A stretch of 64,000 nucleotides of DNA, taken from assembly GCF_036226685.1 (NCBI RefSeq), contig NZ_CP109009.1:4402001-4466000 (forward strand), in the 5' to 3' direction. Source of the DNA: Streptomyces sp. NBC_00690 (lineage in GTDB: Bacteria > Actinomycetota > Actinomycetes > Streptomycetales > Streptomycetaceae). Position 1 is the first letter of the stretch, and every line of letters begins with the position of its first letter. Below the pieces are notes generated by a model. That model was not told the DNA's origin, made no database searches, and saw only the letters and a program-made list of their open reading frames with translations. A program made the translations under genes and the position numbers. Positions 53,387 through 61,729 of the stretch are shown here, piece after piece.

Positions 53387-53409
53387 ACTCGGTATGTATA
53401 CCGGGTATG
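53384..53409. promoter_or_regulatory. Palindrome over the padR start codon, probable autoregulatory operator
   Basis: A 26-bp imperfect palindrome with arms CATACTCGGTATG and TATACCGGGTATG; one mismatched pair per half-site. It includes the start codon complement (53384-53386). The spacing resembles PadR-type operators of the ATAC...GTAT kind. Confidence 0.65.
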
Positions 53410-53527
53410 CCCATGCGGGCCAACCGTCGATAGTGGGAACCGCGAGGTCCATCTCAAGGGGGACCCGGCGTAGTTCACCGGGGCGTTGCAGAGAGTGGGA
53501 CCCCCGCGCCACCGCCTCGGGCAGGGC

Positions 53528-54106
53528 CTATCGGCGGCGCATCCGCACCCCGAGGAAGCCGATCCCCAACCCCATCAGCGCCATCCCGATGCCCAGGGAG
53601 AGCGGTGAGATCTGCTGCGCCGCCGGCGCGGGGACGGTCTGGCCGGGGTGCTGACGTGCCGCTGCGGGCGCCCCCGTACCCCGCGGGTCGTCCATGGCCG
53701 TGCCGGGCTCCTCCGCCTCAGGTGCCATGTCCTCCTCGGGAAGGGGGCCCGACGGGTCCGCGGATATCGCGGGAGGGGCATCGGGAGCCGACGAGTTGGG
53801 ACGATGTTGTGACGCGGCGTCCGTAGGCGGTGCGGACCCATTGCGGGTCGCTGAATCAGGGTCAGAGTCCGAGACGGCAGCTGATGTCTCGTCCGTACGG
53901 GGGCTTTCCTCGGCCGCCGAGCGCCCCGGCCGGGTCCGTCCCTCGCCGGCCGCCCGCCCGGCGAGAGATGCGGTGGGTGAGGCGGTGGGGGTGGGGCGCT
54001 CTGCGGGCCGTTCCTGCTCCACCGCCTGGGCGAGGGGTGGGGCGTAGAGCACCATCGCGGCGGCAGCGGCGATCACACACCGCCGCCCGCGGAGCCTTGG
54101 AGTCAC
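53528..54106 (-). CDS. Secreted Pro/Ser/Thr-rich protein with C-terminal membrane anchor
   Basis: A 192-aa protein with a cleavable-looking signal peptide (VIAAAAAMVLYAPPLAQA, about residues 11-28). A low-complexity acidic Pro/Ser/Thr/Ala region follows (about 30-160), then a C-terminal hydrophobic helix (SLGIGMALMGLGIGFLGV) with RMRRR at the end. This looks like a wall-spanning stalk held in the membrane. The end resembles a sortase signal tail, but I see no LAxTG/LPxTG pentapeptide before the helix. No function is recognisable. It starts with GTG (54106). Confidence 0.75.
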   Translation of the reverse strand: MTPRLRGRRCVIAAAAAMVLYAPPLAQAVEQERPAERPTPTASPTASLAGRAAGEGRTRPGRSAAEESPRTDETSAAVSDSDPDSATRNGSAPPTDAASQHRPNSSAPDAPPAISADPSGPLPEEDMAPEAEEPGTAMDDPRGTGAPAAARQHPGQTVPAPAAQQISPLSLGIGMALMGLGIGFLGVRMRRR

Positions 54107-54267
54107 CCGGAACCCCTCCCGTGCCGAGCCGCTGAGTCAGTGAAGCCAGCGTCACATGCAGGGATGGATCCGGCATCTCGGGCGGCTACCTGTCCGACCG
54201 GCCGGGCAATGACCCCCCGCGCGGACGGCGGACCTGGACCCGCGGCGCGGGGAGCCTCCCGAGGAGG

Positions 54268-55911
54268 TCAGTCGGACTTGCCCGTGGAGATCGTCAACTC
54301 GAACTCCTGGTTCTTCGGCTCCACCGCGGAGTCCTTCCGCGGGAACTGGTCGATCACCGCGTCCTTGGGCCACTGGGGGTTGTTCTCCTCGCGCACCGTC
54401 CAGGTCCATCCCGCGGCGCGCAGACACTCCTTCACCGACATCACGTCTTTGTAGATGAGGTCGGGCGCCTGCACCTTCTTCGGGTCCCCGCTGTCCTCGT
54501 AGGCGTCGGTGCACTTGCTGGTCTCGATGGTCCGGGTGCGGTCCGGTGGGAGGGCGGTGTCCGTACCCGCCGTGTCGGCCGAAGCGGAAGGAGACGGGGT
54601 TTTCGTGGTCGTCCCGTTGGTCCCGTCGCCCTTGGTGCGGTCCTCGATCGCCGAGACGATTGCGCCGAGGATCACCAGTCCGAGGAAGACCGACGCCAGG
54701 GTGATCACGACCTTGCGCCCGGTGTTGCGGGGCGCGGGCGCGTTCTGCGCCGGCGAGATGGTGTACGAGTGCGGCGGGACCCCCGCCAGCGGACCGCTCG
54801 CCGAGTATCCGGGGCCCGGTGTGGGCGGCCCGGTCGGTTGTGGGGCGGGAGTGTGAGGCGCCTGGGGATAGCCGTACTGGGGTGTGGGAGTGCCGTACGG
54901 TCCCGGCTGGTAGGACGGCTGTACGCCCTGAGGCGGCGGTGCCGACTGGTCCAGCGGCGGGAAGACGGTCGAGGACACCCCCGCTCCGTGGGCCGTGGGA
55001 GCCCCGCTGACGATCACCGGTGCGGCGCTCTGTCCGGCGTTCGCCACCCGGGCACACTCGTCGGCCATCGCGGCGGCACTGGGGAACCGCTCGTTCGGGT
55101 TCTTCTTCAGTGCCCGTGCGACCAGGGCGTCCATCGCGGGCGTGACTGACCGGTTGATCGTGGAGGGCGCGACCGGCTCCTCCTGTACGTGTGCGTATGC
55201 GATGGCCAGCGGTGAGTCCGCCTCGAACGGAAGCCGTCCGGTGAGCAACTGGAAGAGCATGATGCCGACCGAGTACAGATCGGAGCGCGCGTCCACCCCG
55301 CGGCCGAGGGCCTGCTCCGGAGAGAGGTACTGGGGCGTTCCCACGACCATGCCGGTCTGCGTCATCGACGTGACGCCCGACTGCATCGCCCGCGCGATGC
55401 CGAAGTCCATCACCTTGACCACACCGCGCCTGGTCATCATCACATTGCCGGGCTTGATGTCCCGGTGGACCAGCCCGACCTCATGGCTGGTCTCCAGCGC
55501 GGCCAGCACATCGGCCGTCACCTTGAGCGCCTTGTCGGCCGGCATCGCGCCGTACTGCTGGACATCGGAGTTCAGTACGGAGCCCAGCGGCTGCCCCTCG
55601 ACGTACTCCATGACGATGTACGGCATCAGGGCGCCGCCCAACTCGTCCTCGCCGGTGTCGAAGACGGAGACGATGTTGGGGTGTGACAGTTTGGCGACGG
55701 ATTGCGCCTCGCGCCGGAACCGCTCGCGGAACGACTGCTCGCGTCCCAGTTCGGTGTGGAGTGTCTTGATCGCCACCTGACGATCGAGCGCCGAGTCGTA
55801 GGCCAGATAGACGGAGGCCATGCCGCCCTCGCCGAGCAGATCGCGAAGTTGGTACCGACCACCCGCCAGCGAACCGCCCGCATAGCGGCCCTGCGCGCCG
55901 TCCTGGCTCAT
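54268..55911 (-). CDS. Transmembrane Ser/Thr protein kinase with C-terminal PASTA-like domain
   Basis: A 547-aa kinase with glycine loop GEGGMASVY, catalytic Lys in VAIKTL, HRDIKPGN, DFGIAR and SPEQALG activation-segment motifs (about 19-290). A Pro/Gln/Gly-rich linker (about 300-395), a TM helix (about 402-422) and an extracytoplasmic Thr/Ser-rich stretch follow. The C-terminal domain (about 475-545) resembles a single PASTA-like unit (VQAPDLIYKDVMSVKECLRAAGW) with two cysteines. It is divergent from a second kinase. The ligand and substrates are unknown. Confidence 0.92.
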   Translation of the reverse strand: MSQDGAQGRYAGGSLAGGRYQLRDLLGEGGMASVYLAYDSALDRQVAIKTLHTELGREQSFRERFRREAQSVAKLSHPNIVSVFDTGEDELGGALMPYIVMEYVEGQPLGSVLNSDVQQYGAMPADKALKVTADVLAALETSHEVGLVHRDIKPGNVMMTRRGVVKVMDFGIARAMQSGVTSMTQTGMVVGTPQYLSPEQALGRGVDARSDLYSVGIMLFQLLTGRLPFEADSPLAIAYAHVQEEPVAPSTINRSVTPAMDALVARALKKNPNERFPSAAAMADECARVANAGQSAAPVIVSGAPTAHGAGVSSTVFPPLDQSAPPPQGVQPSYQPGPYGTPTPQYGYPQAPHTPAPQPTGPPTPGPGYSASGPLAGVPPHSYTISPAQNAPAPRNTGRKVVITLASVFLGLVILGAIVSAIEDRTKGDGTNGTTTKTPSPSASADTAGTDTALPPDRTRTIETSKCTDAYEDSGDPKKVQAPDLIYKDVMSVKECLRAAGWTWTVREENNPQWPKDAVIDQFPRKDSAVEPKNQEFELTISTGKSD

Positions 55912-56342
55912 GACTGTGCTTCCCCCTCGGCGCGGACGCTACGGAGAACAGGAAATTTCGGCTTACGCAGCAGACTGGTGCGAAAGGTGTTCATTTCCTG
56001 GCGATCCGTGTTCCGTGCCCCCGTTGAAGTTCGATGACCCCAGGTTCCTGGTGTCTCGTTCCTTAAGACCCGTTCCCATGAGGACCGGTGCCCTGTGAAA
56101 CTGGGATCAGTGATCCCCATTACGGGGCAAGTCTGCCCGAGGGGTCCAGCACGTCAAGCCAGGTGCCCGATCCGTGACCGTACGCACAAGAAGCGTCCTG
56201 CAAGCGTTACAAGAGATCCATGGAATTTGCGTGGTCTGGCTCACAGCGGGTTTGATGACCGGTCGATCCCAGCCAGCCCTGTCCGGTGAAGGCTGTAGCG
56301 TGAGGCCACGCAACGGATACACAGATGAGACGGCGAGGACTG
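55912..56342. other. Divergent promoter region between two Ser/Thr kinase genes
   Basis: There are 431 nt of noncoding sequence, somewhat lower in GC than the genes. No operator or repeat could be assigned. It should contain promoters for both kinases. Confidence 0.45.
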
Positions 56343-57914
56343 ATGGCACCCGAACCCGAAGCCGGCGGCGGCGTGCCCGATGCACCGGACTCCTGGGGTG
56401 TCGGCAAAGTGGTCGGTGACGGCCGCTACCGCATGACGCACCGCCTGGGGCGCGGCGGCATGGCCGAGGTCTTCGCGGCGGAGGACGTACGACTGGGTCG
56501 TACGGTCGCAGTGAAGCTCCTGCGCACCGACCTCGCCGAGGACCCGATCGCCAAGGCCCGGTTCACCCGGGAGGCACAGTCGGTCGCCGGACTCAACCAC
56601 CACGCGATCGTCGCCGTGTACGACTCCGGCGAGGACCAGGTGGGCGGCCAGCCGGTGCCGTACATCGTCATGGAGTTGGTCGAGGGCCGCACGATCCGCG
56701 ATCTCCTCATCAATGCCGAGGCACCGCCGCCCGAGCAGGCGTTGATCATCGTGTCCGGGGTGTTGGAGGCACTGGCCTACTCGCACCAGCACGGCATCGT
56801 CCACCGGGACATCAAGCCCGCGAACGTCATCATCACCAACTCCGGTGCCGTCAAGGTGATGGACTTCGGCATCGCCCGGGCGCTGCACGGCGCTTCCACG
56901 ACGATGACGCAGACCGGCATGGTCATGGGCACGCCCCAGTACCTCTCGCCCGAGCAGGCGCTGGGCAAGGCCGTCGACCACCGCTCCGACCTCTACGCCA
57001 CCGGCTGTCTCCTCTACGAACTCCTCGCACTGCGTCCGCCGTTCACGGGGGAGACCCCGCTCTCGGTGGTCTACCAGCACGTCCAGGACATTCCGCTGCC
57101 GCCGTCCGAGGCTTCGGACGTGGTGCCGCCCGAACTCGACGGTCTGGTGATGCGTTCGCTCGCCAAGGACCCGGACGACCGGTTCCAGAGCGCCGAGGAG
57201 ATGCGCGGACTGGTCCAGTACGGCTTGCAGATGCTCCAGCAGCAGGGCAGCCACAACGGCAGTTGGAACACCGGGCCCGTGCGCGCCCAGGACAGCCGTC
57301 CGACGGGGCCGGGGCTCGGGATGGCCGCTGCGGCGACCACGATGCACCACCCCGTCCACGGGGACACCTCGCAGGCGCCGATCCTGCCGCCGATGAACCC
57401 GGACGACGGGGCGTACGACGGTGGCCGTCGCGACGGCCGGGGCGGCAACAAGGGATGGATCGTGGCCGCGCTGGCACTGGTCGCCGTGGTGGCCGGGGTC
57501 GCCTATGCGCTGAGCCAGACCGATCCGCCCGCGGGCAAGGGCAAGGACGACACCAAGACCTCGCAGAGCCCGTCCGCGCCGGCCGTCTCCAACTCGCCGT
57601 CGGCGGAGAGCTCCGAGCAGGAGGACGAGCCCGACGACGAGCCGGACGAGAATCCCAAGCAGTCGTACTCGCGTCCGTTCACCAAGGACCCCAAGCCGTC
57701 CAAGTCGTGGGAGCCCAGCTACGACCCGGAGCCCACGAACTCCGTGCAGCCGTCGAACACGGACACCGGGACGGGTGAGCCCGAGCCGGGCAACTCGCCG
57801 TCGGAGGAGCCGCCCGGTCCGAGCAATGAACCCAATCCCGGTACGAGCGGTGAGCCCGGTGGCGACCCCGGTGGCGCCAATCAGGGCCCCGGCGGCACGA
57901 ATCCGCTGGAGTGA
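56343..57914 (+). CDS. Transmembrane Ser/Thr protein kinase with acidic Pro-rich outer tail
   Basis: A 523-aa kinase. The kinase domain (about 28-290) has GRGGMAEVF, Lys in VAVKLL, HRDIKPAN, DFGIARA and SPEQALG. A juxtamembrane linker ends in ILPPMNPDDGAYDGG. A TM helix (about 375-395) precedes an extracytoplasmic tail (about 400-523) of Pro/Ser/Glu/Asp/Gly repeats with no PASTA units. ATG 56343 (MAPEPEAGG) has GAGGA upstream and was preferred to ATG 56325. It is divergent from the other kinase gene and converges on the phosphotransferase gene. Confidence 0.92.
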   Translation: MAPEPEAGGGVPDAPDSWGVGKVVGDGRYRMTHRLGRGGMAEVFAAEDVRLGRTVAVKLLRTDLAEDPIAKARFTREAQSVAGLNHHAIVAVYDSGEDQVGGQPVPYIVMELVEGRTIRDLLINAEAPPPEQALIIVSGVLEALAYSHQHGIVHRDIKPANVIITNSGAVKVMDFGIARALHGASTTMTQTGMVMGTPQYLSPEQALGKAVDHRSDLYATGCLLYELLALRPPFTGETPLSVVYQHVQDIPLPPSEASDVVPPELDGLVMRSLAKDPDDRFQSAEEMRGLVQYGLQMLQQQGSHNGSWNTGPVRAQDSRPTGPGLGMAAAATTMHHPVHGDTSQAPILPPMNPDDGAYDGGRRDGRGGNKGWIVAALALVAVVAGVAYALSQTDPPAGKGKDDTKTSQSPSAPAVSNSPSAESSEQEDEPDDEPDENPKQSYSRPFTKDPKPSKSWEPSYDPEPTNSVQPSNTDTGTGEPEPGNSPSEEPPGPSNEPNPGTSGEPGGDPGGANQGPGGTNPLE

Positions 57915-57957
57915 GCACGACCGGAGCCCGGCCCGTAGGACGGGCCGGGCTCCGGTG

Positions 57958-58959
57958 CTATGCGGTGAAGGCGTCCCGCACCGCCTCGTACTCCCTCGTC
58001 CACCACACCGCCAGGGCTGACACCGCACCGAACTGCGGGTCGGCCCTGCGGTCGTGCAACTGGTACCGCCAACGCAATATCCAGAAGTCGTTGAGGCGTT
58101 CCCACCACACCCGGTGGACCGCCGCCGCCAGCTCTGCCGCGTCGGCTCCCGCCGCCCGTCGATACGCCCGGGCGTACGCCCGTACCTTCGGCAGAGCCAG
58201 TTCTCCGGCCGGCTGGACGAAGAAGATCGCGGCTGCCCGCACCGCCTCCTCCGCGCGGGGCTGCACCCCCAACCGGTCCCAGTCCACGATGGCCGCCGGC
58301 TCGGCGCCCCGGTAGAGCAGGTTCAGCGGGTGGAAGTCCCCGTGCACCCAGCCGCCCGCCGAAGCAGGCGGCGGTCTGCGGTCGGCGTGGAGTTCCAGGA
58401 GCGATCTGCGCTCCAGGAGACGGTGTTCCGCGAGGGTGTCGAAGATGTCGTGAGGCCGGGCGGACCGGGAGAGCGCGAGGAGCTCGTCGATCTGGTTGAA
58501 GGTTTCGGCGGGGTCGGCGCTCTCGCACATCCGGCGCTGGGTGGAGTCCATCACCCGTTCGAGGCAGACATGGACGAGCCCGAGCAGGGAACCGAGGCGC
58601 CGCGACTGGACCATGCTCAGCTGTGCCCCGTTGCGATGCCGCCCCTCGACCCAGGGGTGAAGGGCGTAGCAGTCGCCGCCGATCACCGCGACCGTGTCGC
58701 CGTGCGCGTCCTGGACGGGCGGGGCGACCGGTACGCCAAGCGTCTGGAGTCGCTGTGTGGCGCGGTGCTGATGGGCTATGGCCTCGTGATCGCCGTCGAG
58801 ATGATGCTTCAGGAAGTAGGTGCCCCTGGTGGTGACGAGACGGTAGCCGCGGTTCAGGAGGCCCTGGGTGACCCGCTCACAGGAGAGCGGTGCACCGGGA
58901 TCCTCGTAGCGGTGCAACAGGGCACCGACCGGCGGCGCGAGGACAGATGAGCGCAGCAC
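57958..58959 (-). CDS. Aminoglycoside/choline phosphotransferase-fold protein
   Basis: A 333-aa kinase-like protein of the APH superfamily. The catalytic motif is VHGDFHPLNLL (Asp and Asn of the Brenner loop) and the metal-binding motif IVDWDRLG; YALHPWVEGRH is a further hallmark. The substrate is not predictable: members phosphorylate aminoglycosides, choline, homoserine or other small alcohols. Nothing nearby suggests drug resistance. The GTG start is at 58959. A PNPOx-like gene ends 15 nt upstream on the same strand, so the two are probably cotranscribed. Confidence 0.88.
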   Translation of the reverse strand: MLRSSVLAPPVGALLHRYEDPGAPLSCERVTQGLLNRGYRLVTTRGTYFLKHHLDGDHEAIAHQHRATQRLQTLGVPVAPPVQDAHGDTVAVIGGDCYALHPWVEGRHRNGAQLSMVQSRRLGSLLGLVHVCLERVMDSTQRRMCESADPAETFNQIDELLALSRSARPHDIFDTLAEHRLLERRSLLELHADRRPPPASAGGWVHGDFHPLNLLYRGAEPAAIVDWDRLGVQPRAEEAVRAAAIFFVQPAGELALPKVRAYARAYRRAAGADAAELAAAVHRVWWERLNDFWILRWRYQLHDRRADPQFGAVSALAVWWTREYEAVRDAFTA

Positions 58960-58974
58960 TCACCAAATGATAGA

Positions 58975-59391
58975 TCACGCAGCGTGTCCGTCGTGCAGCT
59001 CTTCGCAATAATCGAGGGTGTGCACGGTCACGAACTGCGGCTCGACCCGCATGAAGACCGCCTCGAAGTTCTCGCCGTCGGCCTGGATCGGCTCATGGCC
59101 GAAGAGCCGGATCACCTCGTCCGCCGGCTGGACGATCTCCGCCATGCCCGTGAACTGAACGGACCACAAGGTCGTGCCGCCCGAGTTGAAGTTGTCCGCG
59201 CCATAGGCCACGACACTGCCGTTGCAGGCGCGGTGGTAGCCGAAGCCGCGGTGGATGCGGAGCAGCACCCGGCCGTCCTGCACGATGTGTCGGGCCGGAG
59301 CCACGAAGGGCATGGCCCGCATGCTCGTCGCCAGTCGGCCGTACGAGACCCGGGTGAGCAGCTCGATGGCGCGGAGTTCCTCGGTGGACAT
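58975..59391 (-). CDS. Pyridoxamine 5'-phosphate oxidase-like FMN-binding protein
   Basis: A 138-aa split-barrel flavin-binding protein (LLTRVSYGRLATS, FVAPARHIVQDGRVLLRIHRG, WSVQFTGMAEIV). These small PNPOx-like proteins bind FMN, F420 or haem; the reaction is unknown. ATG 59391 (MSTEELRAIE) gives a typical domain length. The frame is open to 59526, adding 45 residues without a recognisable SD. It is followed by the phosphotransferase gene and preceded by an orphan response regulator gene on the same strand. Confidence 0.85.
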   Translation of the reverse strand: MSTEELRAIELLTRVSYGRLATSMRAMPFVAPARHIVQDGRVLLRIHRGFGYHRACNGSVVAYGADNFNSGGTTLWSVQFTGMAEIVQPADEVIRLFGHEPIQADGENFEAVFMRVEPQFVTVHTLDYCEELHDGHAA

Positions 59392-59541
59392 AGGTCCACT
59401 TTCGATTACTTTGCCGTCGCGGGGAAGGGGCAGCCGCCCCTCCTCGACGGGGGCCGAAGGTCCCGTGATCCATCGGATCGGTGCGCACTCATGGACCTCG
59501 ACGCCCCGGTCGGTACGCGTTCCCATGCGTACCGCGAAGGG

Positions 59542-60207
59542 TCAGTGGTGCTGACGCTCGGCCTGTATCCGGGCCACGTAGGCCGCGGCCTGCGAGCGGC
59601 GTTCCATTCCCAGCTTGGAGAGCAGGCTGGAGACGTAGTTCTTGATCGTCTTCTCTGCGAGGTGCAGCCGCTCGCCGATGACCCGGTTGGTCAGCCCCTC
59701 CCCGATCAGGTCGAGGATCTTGCGCTCCTGCTCGGTCAGCCCGGCGAGCTTGTCGTTGCTCTTGGGGTTGTTCCCGTCGCGCAGTCGCTCCAGTACGCGG
59801 GCGGTGGCCACCGGGTCGAGGAGGGACTTTCCGGCCGCTACTCCGCGCACCGCCTCCAGTAGCTCATTTCCACGGATCGCCTTAAGGACATAACCGGATG
59901 CACCGGCCATGATGGCGTCAAAAAGCGCCTCGTCATCCGCGAATGACGTCAACATCAGGCATTTGATGTTCTCGTCCTGGGAACGGATCTCCCGGCAGAC
60001 CTCGACCCCGCTCCCGTCCGGCAGTCGTACGTCCAGCACGGCCACATCGGGTCGGGTGGCGGGGATCCTGACCATGGCGTCCTCCGCCGTACCGGCTTCG
60101 CCGACGACCTCGATGTCGTCTTCGACCGAAAGCAGCTCATGGACGCCACGTCGGACGACTTCATGGTCGTCCAAGAGGAATACGGTGATTTTTCGTTCTT
60201 CGCGCAC
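59542..60207 (-). CDS. NarL/DevR-like orphan response regulator
   Basis: A 221-aa regulator. The receiver (about 6-125) has DDHE, phospho-acceptor Asp59 in LDVRLPDGSG, LTSF and a Lys in VLKAI. The LuxR-type HTH (about 150-210) has LTEQERKILDLIGEGLTN and AEKTIKNYVSSLLSKLGM. No histidine kinase gene is adjacent, so it is an orphan. By position it corresponds, from memory, to S. coelicolor SCO3818, reported to affect antibiotic production and to interact with a kinase encoded elsewhere. GTG 60207 is the start. It is divergent from the second 2-oxo acid dehydrogenase operon. Confidence 0.9.
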   Translation of the reverse strand: MREERKITVFLLDDHEVVRRGVHELLSVEDDIEVVGEAGTAEDAMVRIPATRPDVAVLDVRLPDGSGVEVCREIRSQDENIKCLMLTSFADDEALFDAIMAGASGYVLKAIRGNELLEAVRGVAAGKSLLDPVATARVLERLRDGNNPKSNDKLAGLTEQERKILDLIGEGLTNRVIGERLHLAEKTIKNYVSSLLSKLGMERRSQAAAYVARIQAERQHH

Positions 60208-60578
60208 GAATGCAGTCTCACACACCAGCTCTTCCCGTGCCCCGGGTGGCCGGTATACCGTGCCGATGTCTCGGCGGCCCACTGGGTCGTGACCGGTGCT
60301 GATCAGGGCTCCTGCCAGCAGTGATTCACCATTTTCTCCGTTTACTTGGAAATCCAAGCAAAAACGCAGGTCAAATGGGGTTTCGCAGGAATGTGCTGCA
60401 CTGGGTAACGTGCCTTTTGACAGGGTCTCGTCGGGGCACCTGTCACGCCCGTTCAACCGTCTGCCGCACCCACCCCGTGCGGGAGCGGACGAAGGGGCGA
60501 GCCTCCCCCTGTCTTCGGCAGGGGCGACCCCAGGCTCCCGGCGAACCCGGGGGACCGGATAGACGGAGGAGCACGCAC
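60208..60578. other. Divergent region between the orphan regulator and second E1 alpha gene
   Basis: There are 371 nt. A relatively AT-rich segment at 60325-60420 includes the short palindrome CTTGGAAATCCAAG (60345-60358), a candidate operator for the dehydrogenase operon. The E1 alpha SD is ACGGAGGA at 60563-60570. No copy of the paa/bkd TetR operator was found here. Confidence 0.45.
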
Positions 60579-61727
60579 GTGACCGTGGAGAGCACTGCCG
60601 CGCGCAAGCCGCGACGCAGCAGCAAGCGGGTGAGCGCCGCGAAGAAGCCACTCAGTTCCGAGCCCCAACTCGTACAGCTGCTGTCGCCGGAAGGCCAGCG
60701 CGTCGAGCACCCTGACTACAGCATTGATCTGACCTCGGAAGAGCTGCGCGGGCTCTACCGGGACATGGTCCTCACCCGTCGCTTCGACGCGGAGGCCACC
60801 GCTCTCCAGCGACAGGGCGAACTGGGACTGTGGGCGTCGCTGCTCGGCCAGGAGGCCGCGCAGATCGGCTCGGGCCGCGCCCTCGACGACGACGACTACG
60901 TCTTTCCCACCTACCGTGAGCACGGCGTCGCCTGGTGTCGCGGGGTCGATCCCACCAATCTCCTCGGGATGTTCCGTGGGGTGAACCACGGAGGCTGGGA
61001 CCCCAACAGCAACAACTTCCACCTCTACACCATCGTCATCGGCTCCCAGACGCTGCACGCCACCGGCTACGCCATGGGTGTGGCCAAGGACGGCGCCGAT
61101 TCCGCGGTGATCGCGTACTTCGGCGACGGCGCCTCCAGCCAGGGTGACGTGGCCGAGTCCTTCACCTTCTCGGCGGTCTACAACGCACCCGTGGTGTTCT
61201 TCTGCCAGAACAACCAGTGGGCGATCTCGGAGCCGACCGAGCGCCAGAGCCGGGTACCGCTCTACCAGCGCGCCCAGGGCTACGGCTTCCCCGGCGTCCG
61301 CGTCGACGGCAATGACGTCCTCGCCTGTCTCGCGGTCACCAAGTGGGCCCTGGAACGGGCCCGCAACGGAGAGGGACCCACGCTCGTCGAGGCGTTCACC
61401 TACCGCATGGGCGCCCACACCACCTCGGACGACCCGACGAAGTACCGCCACGACGACGAGCGGGCCGCCTGGGAGGCCAAGGACCCGATCCTGCGGCTGC
61501 GCACCCTCCTGACCGCCGAAGAGCACGCCGATGAAGCGTTCTTCACCGCGTTGGACGAGGAGAGCGACGTACTGGCCAAGCGGGTGCGGGAGGCGGTTCG
61601 GGCCATGCCCGACCCCGACCACATGGCGATCTTCGAGCATGTGTATGCCGACGGCCATGCGCTCGTCGACGAGGAGCGCGCGCAGTTCGCCGCGTACCAG
61701 GCGTCATTCGCCGAGGAGGGCAACTGA
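60579..61727 (+). CDS. 2-oxo acid dehydrogenase E1 alpha subunit (second operon)
   Basis: A 382-aa E1 alpha. TPP-binding motif GDGASSQGDVAESFTF...NN, GELGLWASLLGQEAAQIG, and the conserved YRMGAHTTSDDPTKYR loop. A basic N-terminal 35-residue extension (KPRRSSKRVSAAKK) is present. Homologous to the E1 alpha at 35539 but clearly diverged. It is probably the branched-chain (BkdA1-type) enzyme feeding isobutyryl- and methylbutyryl-CoA into fatty acid and polyketide synthesis; pyruvate specificity cannot be fully excluded. GTG 60579 follows GGAGGA by 8 nt. Confidence 0.92.
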   Translation: MTVESTAARKPRRSSKRVSAAKKPLSSEPQLVQLLSPEGQRVEHPDYSIDLTSEELRGLYRDMVLTRRFDAEATALQRQGELGLWASLLGQEAAQIGSGRALDDDDYVFPTYREHGVAWCRGVDPTNLLGMFRGVNHGGWDPNSNNFHLYTIVIGSQTLHATGYAMGVAKDGADSAVIAYFGDGASSQGDVAESFTFSAVYNAPVVFFCQNNQWAISEPTERQSRVPLYQRAQGYGFPGVRVDGNDVLACLAVTKWALERARNGEGPTLVEAFTYRMGAHTTSDDPTKYRHDDERAAWEAKDPILRLRTLLTAEEHADEAFFTALDEESDVLAKRVREAVRAMPDPDHMAIFEHVYADGHALVDEERAQFAAYQASFAEEGN

Positions 61728-61729
61728 CC

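Noticed and set aside
57958..58959. APH-fold gene as an antibiotic-resistance determinant
   Set aside because: APH-like motifs alone do not show drug specificity, and the context is housekeeping; a generic small-molecule kinase is equally likely.
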